From: Anthropogastromicrobium sp963604075
GTDB lineage: Bacteria > Bacillota > Clostridia > Lachnospirales > Lachnospiraceae
DNA: 17,954 nt
Assembly (NCBI GenBank): GCA_963604075.1
Contig: CAVCPW010000267.1
Coordinates: forward strand, 1-17,954
Reading direction: 5' to 3'
Part shown: piece by piece, positions 7,099-13,668 of the stretch
Layout: each line of letters begins with the position of its first letter
How positions within the stretch are numbered: the stretch's first letter is position 1
The notes under the pieces: generated by a model
Databases searched by the model: none
Told to the model about the DNA's origin: nothing
The model's input: only the letters and a program-made list of their open reading frames with translations
Translations under genes and position numbers: made by a program

Positions 7099-7475
7099 CA
7101 ATCGATAAGGAAATGATTACCAGTATCAGTGGTGTGAACCCGCGCAAGTGTATGAAGTGCGGAAAATGTTCTGCAACATGTCCGGCATTCGATGCAATGG
7201 ATTATCATCCGCATCAGTTTGTTGATATGGTAGAAAACGGAAAAATCGATGCACTGATGCAGTCAAAGTCCATCTGGAACTGTTTAAGCTGCATGGCATG
7301 TGTACAGAGATGTCCAAGAAGCGTTGAGCCTGGAAAGTTAGTTGAAGCAATCCGTCTGGCTGTTATTCGTCAGCAGGGAATGAATCACTTAAGTGAGGAA
7401 GCCATTCCGCAGCTTCTTGACCCAGAGCTTCCGCAGCAGGCAATTGTCAGCGCATTCCGTAAGTATAAGAGATAA
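7095..7475 (+). CDS. hdrC: heterodisulfide reductase subunit C-like ferredoxin
   Basis: Small electron-wire subunit (126 aa) with two [4Fe-4S] motifs, C19-x2-C22-x2-C25-x3-C29-P and C63-x2-C66-x2-C69-x3-C73-P, separated by the helical segment typical of HdrC. It should link HdrA to HdrB in the cytoplasmic complex. The start codon overlaps the hdrB stop (ATGA), and hdrA follows after an 18-base gap. No membrane helix is seen, so this is the soluble HdrC type and not the DsrK/HdrD-like membrane form. Confidence 0.93.
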   Translation: MTIDKEMITSISGVNPRKCMKCGKCSATCPAFDAMDYHPHQFVDMVENGKIDALMQSKSIWNCLSCMACVQRCPRSVEPGKLVEAIRLAVIRQQGMNHLSEEAIPQLLDPELPQQAIVSAFRKYKR

Positions 7476-7493
7476 AGAAAGGCTGGTTTACAT

Positions 7494-9479
7494 ATGCAGA
7501 AAATAGGAGTATTTGTATGTTGGTGCGGAAGCAATATCGCAGCAACTGTCGATGTTGCGGCTGTGGTTGAAGCCTTAAAGGTTCAGCCGGGTGTTGTATA
7601 CGCAACCGACTATCAGTATATGTGTTCTGCCAGCGGACAGAACATCATTAAGGATGCCATCAAGGAATACGGACTGACCGGCGTAGTAATCTGTTCATGT
7701 TCTCCTCGTATGCATGAGGCAACCTTCCGCAAGACCGTAGAGGCAGCGGGACTGAATCCGTACATGCTTGAGATCGCAAACATCCGTGAACAGTGTTCCT
7801 GGATTCATAAGGATAGAAAAGAGGCAACCGAAAAGGCTATTATCTTAGGCCGTTCCGCAATCGCAAAGGTTCAGTTAAATGCACCGTTAACATCTCAGAC
7901 AAGCCCGGTTGTAAAGCGTGCGCTTGTAATCGGAGGCGGTATCGCAGGTATTCAGACTGCACTGGACATTGCAGATGCAGGTTTCGAGGTTGATATCGTA
8001 GAGAAGAAGCCAACAATCGGTGGTAAGATGTCTCAGCTGGATAAGACATTCCCGACACTCGACTGTGCGGCATGTATTTTAACACCTAAGATGGTAGATG
8101 CAGGTGCGAACGATAAGATTCATCTGTATACCTACTGTGAGGTAGAGAAGGTTTCAGGTTTCGTAGGAAACTTTAGCGTAACCATCAAGCAGAAGCCACG
8201 TTACGTTGACCCTGTAAAGTGTACCGGATGTGGTGCATGTACAGAGAAATGTCCGTCCAAGAAGACTCCAAACGAGTTTAACATGGGTCTGGACAACAGA
8301 ACCGCTATCTACATTCCATTTGCACAGGCAGTTCCGAAGTTAGCAGTCATCGACCGTGATGCATGTATTCACTTCAAGAACGGCAAGTGCGGACTTTGTG
8401 TGAGAACCTGTGGTGCTGGAGCGATCAACTATGATCAGAAGGAAGAGTTCATTACCAAGGAGTACGGTGCAATCGTAGTTGCAACCGGTTATAATCAGAT
8501 CAAGCCGGTTAAGTTTGACGAGTATCTGTATTCTCAGAGCAAGGATGTTGTTACATCTCTTGAGTTTGAGCGTATTATGAACGCAGCAGGTCCTACAAAG
8601 GGACAGCTTGTATGTCCGTCTGATGGAAGACATCCAAAGAAGATCGTGTTTGTACAGTGTGTAGGTTCCAGAGGAAATTCATGCAGAGATAAGTCTTACT
8701 GTTCTAAGATTTGCTGTATGTATACAGCAAAGCATGCAATGCTTGTAAAGGATCATCATCCGGATATCGACGTTACGGTATTCTATATCGACGTTCGTAC
8801 ACCAGGAAAGAACTTCGATGAGTTCTATCGCCGTGCTGTAGAGCAATATGGTGTTCATTATATCAAGGGTATGGTTGGTAAGGTTGAGCAGGGTAAAGGC
8901 TGCTTGAAGGTTCAGGCTTCTGATCTGTTAAACAATGAGCAGATTCATATGGACGCTGATATGGTTGTTCTTGCATCTGCAATTGAGCCGGATGAGAGTG
9001 CAAGAAGCCTTGCAACAATGCTGACTGCAAGTATGGATACAAACGACTTCTTTACTGAGGCTCATGCAAAGCTTCGTCCTGTAGAGAGCCCGACAGCAGG
9101 TATCTTTTTATCTGGTGTCTGCCAGGGACCGAAGGATATCCCGGAGACTGTTGCACAGGCAAGTGCTGCTGCGTCAAAGGTAATTGGTCTTCTTGCAAAG
9201 GATTCTCTGTTGTGTAATGCATGTGTCGCTCATTCCGATGAGACACTGTGTAACGGCTGCTCCCAGTGTACAAATGTCTGCGCATATGGCGCAATCACTT
9301 ATGAAGAGAAGCTTGTTATGGATAAGGGCGTTCGTGAGACAAGAAGAGTTGCAGTTGTTAATGAAGCAATCTGCCAGGGCTGCGGTGCATGTACGGTAAC
9401 TTGTCCGTCCGGTGCTATGGACCTGAAGGGATTTGCAAATAATCAGATTATGGCGGAGGTAGACGCAATATGCAAGTAA
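7494..9479 (+). CDS. hdrA: heterodisulfide reductase subunit A-like flavoprotein (bifurcation candidate)
   Basis: The flavin subunit and probable site of electron bifurcation in Hdr complexes. The 661 residues show these elements in order. An N-terminal HdrA domain has cysteines C9, C11, C44, C67 and C69. A Rossmann FAD motif lies at about 145-157 (VIGGGIAGIQTA), followed by the HdrA-specific GGKMSQLDKTFPTLDCAAC. An inserted ferredoxin carries C243/C246/C249/C253 and a second motif with longer spacing, C291-x7-C299-x2-C302-x3-C306. A cysteine-rich patch follows (C398, C403, C407, C408). Two C-terminal [4Fe-4S] motifs close the protein (C586/C589/C592/C596 and C627/C630/C633/C637). It overlaps flxD by 10 bases. 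By analogy with methanogen HdrA, FAD would split hydride electrons from FlxA/FlxD between HdrB(/FrdAB) and ferredoxin. The family is certain; bifurcation in this complex is inferred. Confidence 0.94.
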   Translation: MQKIGVFVCWCGSNIAATVDVAAVVEALKVQPGVVYATDYQYMCSASGQNIIKDAIKEYGLTGVVICSCSPRMHEATFRKTVEAAGLNPYMLEIANIREQCSWIHKDRKEATEKAIILGRSAIAKVQLNAPLTSQTSPVVKRALVIGGGIAGIQTALDIADAGFEVDIVEKKPTIGGKMSQLDKTFPTLDCAACILTPKMVDAGANDKIHLYTYCEVEKVSGFVGNFSVTIKQKPRYVDPVKCTGCGACTEKCPSKKTPNEFNMGLDNRTAIYIPFAQAVPKLAVIDRDACIHFKNGKCGLCVRTCGAGAINYDQKEEFITKEYGAIVVATGYNQIKPVKFDEYLYSQSKDVVTSLEFERIMNAAGPTKGQLVCPSDGRHPKKIVFVQCVGSRGNSCRDKSYCSKICCMYTAKHAMLVKDHHPDIDVTVFYIDVRTPGKNFDEFYRRAVEQYGVHYIKGMVGKVEQGKGCLKVQASDLLNNEQIHMDADMVVLASAIEPDESARSLATMLTASMDTNDFFTEAHAKLRPVESPTAGIFLSGVCQGPKDIPETVAQASAAASKVIGLLAKDSLLCNACVAHSDETLCNGCSQCTNVCAYGAITYEEKLVMDKGVRETRRVAVVNEAICQGCGACTVTCPSGAMDLKGFANNQIMAEVDAICK

Positions 9480-9922
9480 ATGAGACAAATGAAAACAAAG
9501 AGTTTACGCCTCTGATCGTGGCATTCTGCTGTAACTGGTGTTCCTATGCGGGAGCTGACCTTGCAGGAAGCAGCCGTCTGAATTATCCGGCTAATGTCAA
9601 GATCATTCGTGTACCATGCTCCTGCCGTGTAAATCCTCTGTTCATTCTGCGTGCATTCCAGAGAGGTGCTGATGGTGTTATTTTGTGTGGATGTCATCCG
9701 GGTGACTGCCATTACACCACTGGTAATTATTATGCAAGAAGAAGAATGACACTTCTGTTCTCCATGCTTGATTACTTGGGCATTGAGAAGGAGAGAGCAA
9801 GAGTGGAGTGGGTTTCTGCAGCAGAGGGTGCAAGATTTGCATCTGTTATGAATGATTTTGTGGACACCATTACAAAGCTTGGTGAAAACAGAAAGTTGAG
9901 GGATCTGCGATGCGAGAAATAA
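9470..9922 (+). CDS. flxD: FlxD / MvhD-like [2Fe-2S] electron-transfer subunit
   Basis: A 150-residue MvhD-family protein (called FlxD in HdrABC-FlxABCD systems) that connects the electron-input module to HdrA. The conserved cysteines are C20/C21/C24 (AFCCNWCSYAGAD), C50/C52 (VPCSCRVNP) and C73/C75/C80 (CGCHPGDCHY), matching the family pattern for a [2Fe-2S] cluster. AGADLAGSSR and the NYYARRRM segment are also typical. It starts inside hdrA (10-base overlap) and its 3' end overlaps flxC by 13 bases, so the subunits are tightly coupled. There are no hydrogenase genes (mvhA/G) beside it; electrons here would come from NAD(P)H through FlxA. Confidence 0.9.
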   Translation: MQVNETNENKEFTPLIVAFCCNWCSYAGADLAGSSRLNYPANVKIIRVPCSCRVNPLFILRAFQRGADGVILCGCHPGDCHYTTGNYYARRRMTLLFSMLDYLGIEKERARVEWVSAAEGARFASVMNDFVDTITKLGENRKLRDLRCEK

Positions 9923-10935
9923 AAGAATTACTGGTGTCAAAAATCAATGAGCTCATTGACAATGGCACTGTAGACCGTGTAATCGGCTGGAAGGCCGGTG
10001 AGTTCTGCTACGATGTATCTCCGGCAATCTTCACAAAGGAAAATCTGGACGAACTCGTTTATAATAGTTTCTGCGGCGCAAACCAGAGTAAGTTTTTAGT
10101 AGGCGCTGCAACCATGGATGTGCCGTTCCGCGCACCAAATGCACCGGAACCGCCGAAGCCAAAGAAAATCCTTGCACTGCTTAAGCCTTGCGACTGCTAC
10201 AGCTATAATCAGCTGCAGACTGAGCATAGAGTAGATGCAGAGAAGGTATACGCACTTGGTATTCCATGTACAGGTATGATCGATGTTAATAAGATCAAGG
10301 CAAAGGGAATCACTGGTATCCTCGGTATCGAGGAAGAGGGAGATACCATTAAGGTACAGACTCTTTACGGCGAGGAGACCTGCAAGAAGAGTGAAGTGCT
10401 CTTAGAGCGTTGTATGGTATGTAAGGGTAAGAACCACGTAGCCGGAGATGAGATGTTAATTCCGGATGAGGAAGCACCTGAAGTTCCTGTAAGTGCAGAT
10501 CGTATGGCTGAGGTTGCAAAGCTGGAAGCTATGAGCGAGCAGGAGCGTTTTGATTTCTGGAGAAGCCAGCTGTCAAAGTGCATTCGCTGCAATGCCTGCC
10601 GTAATGCCTGTCCTGCATGTACTTGCCGTACCTGTGTATTTGATAATCCGAAGTCTGGTGTTGCCGCTAAGGTAAATAATACCGATTTTGAGGAGAATAT
10701 GTTCCACATCATTCGTGCGTTCCACGTAGCTGGTCGTTGTACCGACTGTGGTGAGTGTAGCAGAGTTTGTCCGCAGAACATTCCGCTTCATCTGTTAAAT
10801 CGTAAGTTTATTAAGGATATTGATGAGTTCTACGGTGATTATCAGGCAGGAGCGAAGGTCGGTGAAAGAGGTCCGCTGATCTCTTATACAAAGGAAGACT
10901 GTGAGCCAAGTATCGTTATGGAGAGGGGGAACTAA
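9910..10935 (+). CDS. flxC: FlxC-like 2x[4Fe-4S] protein
   Basis: A 341-residue iron-sulfur subunit of the NAD(P)H-input module. The N-terminal ~200 residues have a fold I do not recognise firmly, with LLKPCDCYS (91-98) and C168/C171. The C-terminal part has two [4Fe-4S] motifs, C224/C227/C230/C234 and C277/C280/C283/C287. Extra cysteines C237, C239 and C242 follow the first cluster. It has the same length as its neighbour flxB and shares the Cys-Asp near 94-96, the CPxCxC motif and the two-cluster C-terminus, so the two look like ancient paralogues. The letter C is assigned by order (D-C-B-A) next to HydB-like flxB and could be swapped in other naming schemes. The Met codon overlaps flxD; flxB begins two bases after its stop. 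Confidence 0.82.
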   Translation: MREIKELLVSKINELIDNGTVDRVIGWKAGEFCYDVSPAIFTKENLDELVYNSFCGANQSKFLVGAATMDVPFRAPNAPEPPKPKKILALLKPCDCYSYNQLQTEHRVDAEKVYALGIPCTGMIDVNKIKAKGITGILGIEEEGDTIKVQTLYGEETCKKSEVLLERCMVCKGKNHVAGDEMLIPDEEAPEVPVSADRMAEVAKLEAMSEQERFDFWRSQLSKCIRCNACRNACPACTCRTCVFDNPKSGVAAKVNNTDFEENMFHIIRAFHVAGRCTDCGECSRVCPQNIPLHLLNRKFIKDIDEFYGDYQAGAKVGERGPLISYTKEDCEPSIVMERGN

Positions 10936-10937
10936 TC

Positions 10938-11963
10938 ATGTTAAAGATTGCTATGAGTGAGATTTCCCGCCTGTTTGATGCGATTCAGGCTGTGGAGGAA
11001 CTGTATTTGCCGGTAGAAAAAGGCAATGAGGTAGAGTTTGGCCCATATAGTGCAGATGCAAAGGTGCGCCTTGATGCGCTCCAGACCGTAAAGTCTGCAA
11101 AGGATATGTTCTTCCCGTTCCAGGAAGACATCATGAAGTTCCATATGGATGGAAAGAAGATTTCTGTAGAGGCCGCTGCCAAGAAGGATAAAGATTTTGT
11201 TGTATTTGGTGTCAGAGCATGTGATGCAAGAAGCTTTTCCATTCTGGACAAGGTTTTCCTTGCAGATCCGGTTGATACCTATTATCAGGCAAGAAGAGAG
11301 CACGGAACAGTCGTATCTATGGCATGTCATAGACCAGAGGAAACATGCTTTTGTAGCACCTTTGGAATTGATGCAACAAAGCCGGAAGGCGATGTTGTTA
11401 CATGGATTGCAGACGGTACTCTGTACTGGGAAGCACAGACCGAAAAAGGTAATGCATTGACTGAGAAGGTTTCTAATGTTTTAGCAGAGAGTGACAGTGC
11501 TGCCGTAGAGGCACAGCAGGCTGCTGTAAAGGAAATCTTAAACAGACTGCCGCTTGCAGATTTGGATATTTCCTACTTTACATCCCGTCCAGAGTTAGAG
11601 ATCTTCAATAGAGAAGAATGGAAAGAATTATCCAGCCACTGCTTAGGCTGCGGAACATGTACCTTTGTATGTCCGACCTGCCAGTGCTACGATGTGCGCG
11701 ACTATGATACAGGACACGGCATTGAGCGTTATCGCTGCTGGGATTCCTGTATGTATCGCGACTTCACAATGATGGCACACGGAACCAACCGTAAGAGCCA
11801 GGTAGAGCGTTTCCGCCAGAGATTCATGCACAAGCTGGTTTACAATCCGCTTAGAAATAATGGCGAGTTCTCCTGCGTAGGTTGCGGCCGTTGCTTAAAG
11901 AAGTGCCCGAATTCCCTGAATATCGTTAAGGTAGCAAAAACATTGGGAGGTACACAGGCATGA
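10938..11963 (+). CDS. flxB: FlxB-like (sulfhydrogenase beta/AsrA-like) 2x[4Fe-4S] protein
   Basis: A 341-residue protein of the family that includes sulfhydrogenase beta subunits and anaerobic sulfite reductase AsrA, which pass electrons between an NAD(P)H flavoprotein and its partner. The clusters are C235/C238/C241/C245 (CLGCGTCTFVCP) and C313/C316/C319/C323 (CVGCGRCLKKCP). In between is the family segment CQCYDVRDYD followed by a tryptophan/Cys stretch (RCWDSCMYRDF, about 266-276). The N-terminal domain keeps VRACDARSF (92-100) and further cysteines (C130, C137, C139) that might bind an extra cluster. Its stop overlaps the flxA start (ATGA), the same beta-gamma adjacency as in sulfhydrogenases and Asr operons. 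The letter is assigned from that adjacency. Confidence 0.85.
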   Translation: MLKIAMSEISRLFDAIQAVEELYLPVEKGNEVEFGPYSADAKVRLDALQTVKSAKDMFFPFQEDIMKFHMDGKKISVEAAAKKDKDFVVFGVRACDARSFSILDKVFLADPVDTYYQARREHGTVVSMACHRPEETCFCSTFGIDATKPEGDVVTWIADGTLYWEAQTEKGNALTEKVSNVLAESDSAAVEAQQAAVKEILNRLPLADLDISYFTSRPELEIFNREEWKELSSHCLGCGTCTFVCPTCQCYDVRDYDTGHGIERYRCWDSCMYRDFTMMAHGTNRKSQVERFRQRFMHKLVYNPLRNNGEFSCVGCGRCLKKCPNSLNIVKVAKTLGGTQA

Positions 11964-12793
11964 GTGAGATAAGAGAAGAATTAATTCCTGTCCTTGGCGT
12001 TGTTACTGATGTCCGCAAGGATACGCCGGATGTAAAGACATTCCGCGTAGTAACGCCAGACGGCAAGAAAGCATTTGAACATAAGCCTGGCCAGTGTGCC
12101 ATGCTTTCAGTTCCGGGTGTTGGTGAAGGTATGTTTTCTATCACATCTTCCCCGACACAGACAGAGTATATGGAGTTTTCCATCAAGAAGTGCGGATGCC
12201 TTACCACATGGCTGCACGCTCTTGAGCCGGGCCAGATGATTACCATCCGCGGACCATACGGAAACGGATTCCCAGTTGACACCGAGTTAAAGGGCAAGAA
12301 TCTGCTGTTTATTGCGGGTGGTATCGGATTGGCTCCGCTTCATTCTGTAATCAACTACTGCCGTCATTATCGTGACCAGTATGGCGACATTGACATTATT
12401 TACGGTTCCCGTTCAAAGGACGATCTGGTAGATATAAAGGAAATCCAGGATGAGTGGTGCAACGAGGCTGGAATCAATGTTCATCTGACTATCGACCGCC
12501 CGCAGGAGGGCTGGGATGGCCACGTTGGATTCGTTCCAAGCTACGTAAACGAGCTGAATCTTTCCTTAGACAAGACGATCCTGATCTGCGGACCGCCAAT
12601 CATGATCAAGTTTACTCTGCAGAATCTGCAGGCACTCGGCTTCTCAAAGAGCCAGGTATATACAACCATGGAGCTTCGCATGAAGTGCGGTATCGGAAAG
12701 TGCGGCCGCTGCAATATCGGTTCCAAGTATGTCTGCAAGGACGGTCCGGTATTCCGCTTCGACCAGCTGGATGAACTGCCGGATGAGTATTAA
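11960..12793 (+). CDS. flxA: FlxA, FAD/NAD(P)H-binding oxidoreductase with [2Fe-2S]
   Basis: The NAD(P)H-entry subunit, 277 aa, of the ferredoxin-NADP+ reductase superfamily (relatives: sulfhydrogenase gamma, AsrB, PyrK). The N-terminal flavin domain has MFSITSSP (58-65) and RGPYGNGFP (97-105). The nucleotide domain has AGGIGLAPLHS (119-129) and the CGPPIM motif (210-215). A C-terminal PyrK-like [2Fe-2S] site uses C243, C248, C251 and C259 (MKCGIGKCGRC). It should oxidise NADH (or NADPH, which cannot be decided from the sequence) and pass electrons via FlxB/FlxC/FlxD to HdrA. It is translationally coupled to flxB. A long structured spacer follows, not another overlapping gene, so this is the end of the tightly packed hdr-flx block. 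Confidence 0.92.
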   Translation: MSEIREELIPVLGVVTDVRKDTPDVKTFRVVTPDGKKAFEHKPGQCAMLSVPGVGEGMFSITSSPTQTEYMEFSIKKCGCLTTWLHALEPGQMITIRGPYGNGFPVDTELKGKNLLFIAGGIGLAPLHSVINYCRHYRDQYGDIDIIYGSRSKDDLVDIKEIQDEWCNEAGINVHLTIDRPQEGWDGHVGFVPSYVNELNLSLDKTILICGPPIMIKFTLQNLQALGFSKSQVYTTMELRMKCGIGKCGRCNIGSKYVCKDGPVFRFDQLDELPDEY

Positions 12794-12978
12794 TTAATAC
12801 AAATAAGTGCAGATCGTACGAATGCGAAAGTAATGAGTCGTGCGCAGTCAAAGAAAATTAGCTGCTCATGCTTGCATGAAAGCAGATAATTTTCTGAGAC
12901 GGCATAGGGCGAAGCCCGCGTGCGAGAGAAAGCACGGCGCAATAAAGATTTGTAAATGAATATGGAGGAAATATAATA
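12794..12978 (+). other. hairpin-rich spacer between flxA and frdB
   Basis: This 185-base non-coding spacer stands out because the preceding six gene junctions either overlap or are under 20 bases. It holds at least four dyads: CGTACGA/TCGTGCG (12815-12821/12838-12844, one G-U pair); a long hairpin at 12852-12895; GGGC-GAA-GCCC (12907-12917); and CGTGC/GCACG (12919-12923/12932-12936). None is followed by a T-run. The frdB RBS GGAGG is at 12964-12968. I see no convincing promoter. It probably acts on RNA (processing, stability, or setting Frd levels against Hdr-Flx), or it is a small repeat element. Confidence 0.6.
12852..12895 (+). promoter_or_regulatory. long stem-loop in the flxA-frdB spacer
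   Basis: AGAAAATTAGCTGCT (12852-12866) pairs with AGCAGATAATTTTCT (12881-12895) at 14 of 15 positions. The loop itself folds further as TCATG-CTTG-CATGA. The predicted structure is therefore a nearly continuous ~20-bp stem with a small bulge. It is followed by GAGACGG, not T residues, so termination is unlikely. RNase processing or protection against 3' decay are the plausible roles. Confidence 0.6.
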
Positions 12979-13653
12979 ATGGACGAAATGATTACAGTTT
13001 ATTTATATGGTAAGAAATATACTGTTCCCTCCAGCCTGACAATTATGGAAGCTTTTGAGTATTCCGGTTATCAGCTGGTTCGTGGCTGTGGTTGCCGTAA
13101 CGGTTTCTGCGGTGCCTGTGCTACAATTTACCGTATCAAGGGTGAGACTACTCTTCACGGATGTCTGGCATGTTCCACAAAGGTTGAGGATAACATGTGT
13201 GTAGCATCTCTTCCGTTCTTCCCGTTAGAGAAGGAAATCTACAACATCGAGGAGATCCGTCCTACCCAGGAAATCATGATGCAGCTGTATCCGGAGATTT
13301 ATTCCTGTATCGGATGTAATGCCTGTACAAAGGCCTGCACACAGCAGTTAAACACCATGCAGTATATTGCATATGCACAGCGCGGTGAGTATGAGAAGTG
13401 TGCTGAGGCATCCTTTGACTGTGTAATGTGTGGCGTCTGCTCATCCAGATGTCCGGCAGGAATTTCTCATCCGCAGGTTGCTCTGCTTGCAAGAAGACTG
13501 ACTGGAAAGTACTTAAAGCCGGAAGCAAAGCATCTGACAAAGCGTGTTCAGGAGATTGCAAATGGAGATTTCGACGAGGCGATGAAGGATATCATGGGTA
13601 AGTCTATCGACGAGCTGAAAGATATGTACAACAATCGTGTAATCGAAAAATAA
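12979..13653 (+). CDS. frdB: fumarate reductase iron-sulfur subunit, soluble TfrB/FrdB-like
   Basis: Iron-sulfur partner of the flavoprotein encoded next, 224 aa. The N-terminal [2Fe-2S] domain has C37/C39, C44, C47 and C62 (RGCGCRNGFCGAC then GCLAC). Two [4Fe-4S] motifs follow: C110/C113/C116/C120 and C148/C151/C154/C158-Pro. Classical SdhB/FrdB has a 2Fe, 4Fe, 3Fe series that contacts quinone; here the second site has four regular cysteines. Archaeal thiol:fumarate reductase TfrB has a similar start and then HdrB-like CCG domains; this protein stops where those would begin, and a separate HdrB is encoded upstream. No membrane anchor (frdC/D, sdhC/D) is present. An alternative start at 12988 (MITVYLYG) would remove three residues. 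frdA follows after 15 bases. Confidence 0.88.
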   Translation: MDEMITVYLYGKKYTVPSSLTIMEAFEYSGYQLVRGCGCRNGFCGACATIYRIKGETTLHGCLACSTKVEDNMCVASLPFFPLEKEIYNIEEIRPTQEIMMQLYPEIYSCIGCNACTKACTQQLNTMQYIAYAQRGEYEKCAEASFDCVMCGVCSSRCPAGISHPQVALLARRLTGKYLKPEAKHLTKRVQEIANGDFDEAMKDIMGKSIDELKDMYNNRVIEK

Positions 13654-13668
13654 AGGAGGACGAATAAG

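Noticed and set aside
6301..9922. A methanogenic or hydrogenase-linked Hdr-Mvh system
   Set aside because: No mvhA/mvhG hydrogenase genes are present; the electron input is the NAD(P)H-type FlxA. The other genes are bacterial.
12852..12895. Long stem-loop read as an intrinsic terminator between flxA and frdB
   Set aside because: The stem is strong, but it is followed by GAGACGGC with no T-run, so rho-independent termination is not supported.
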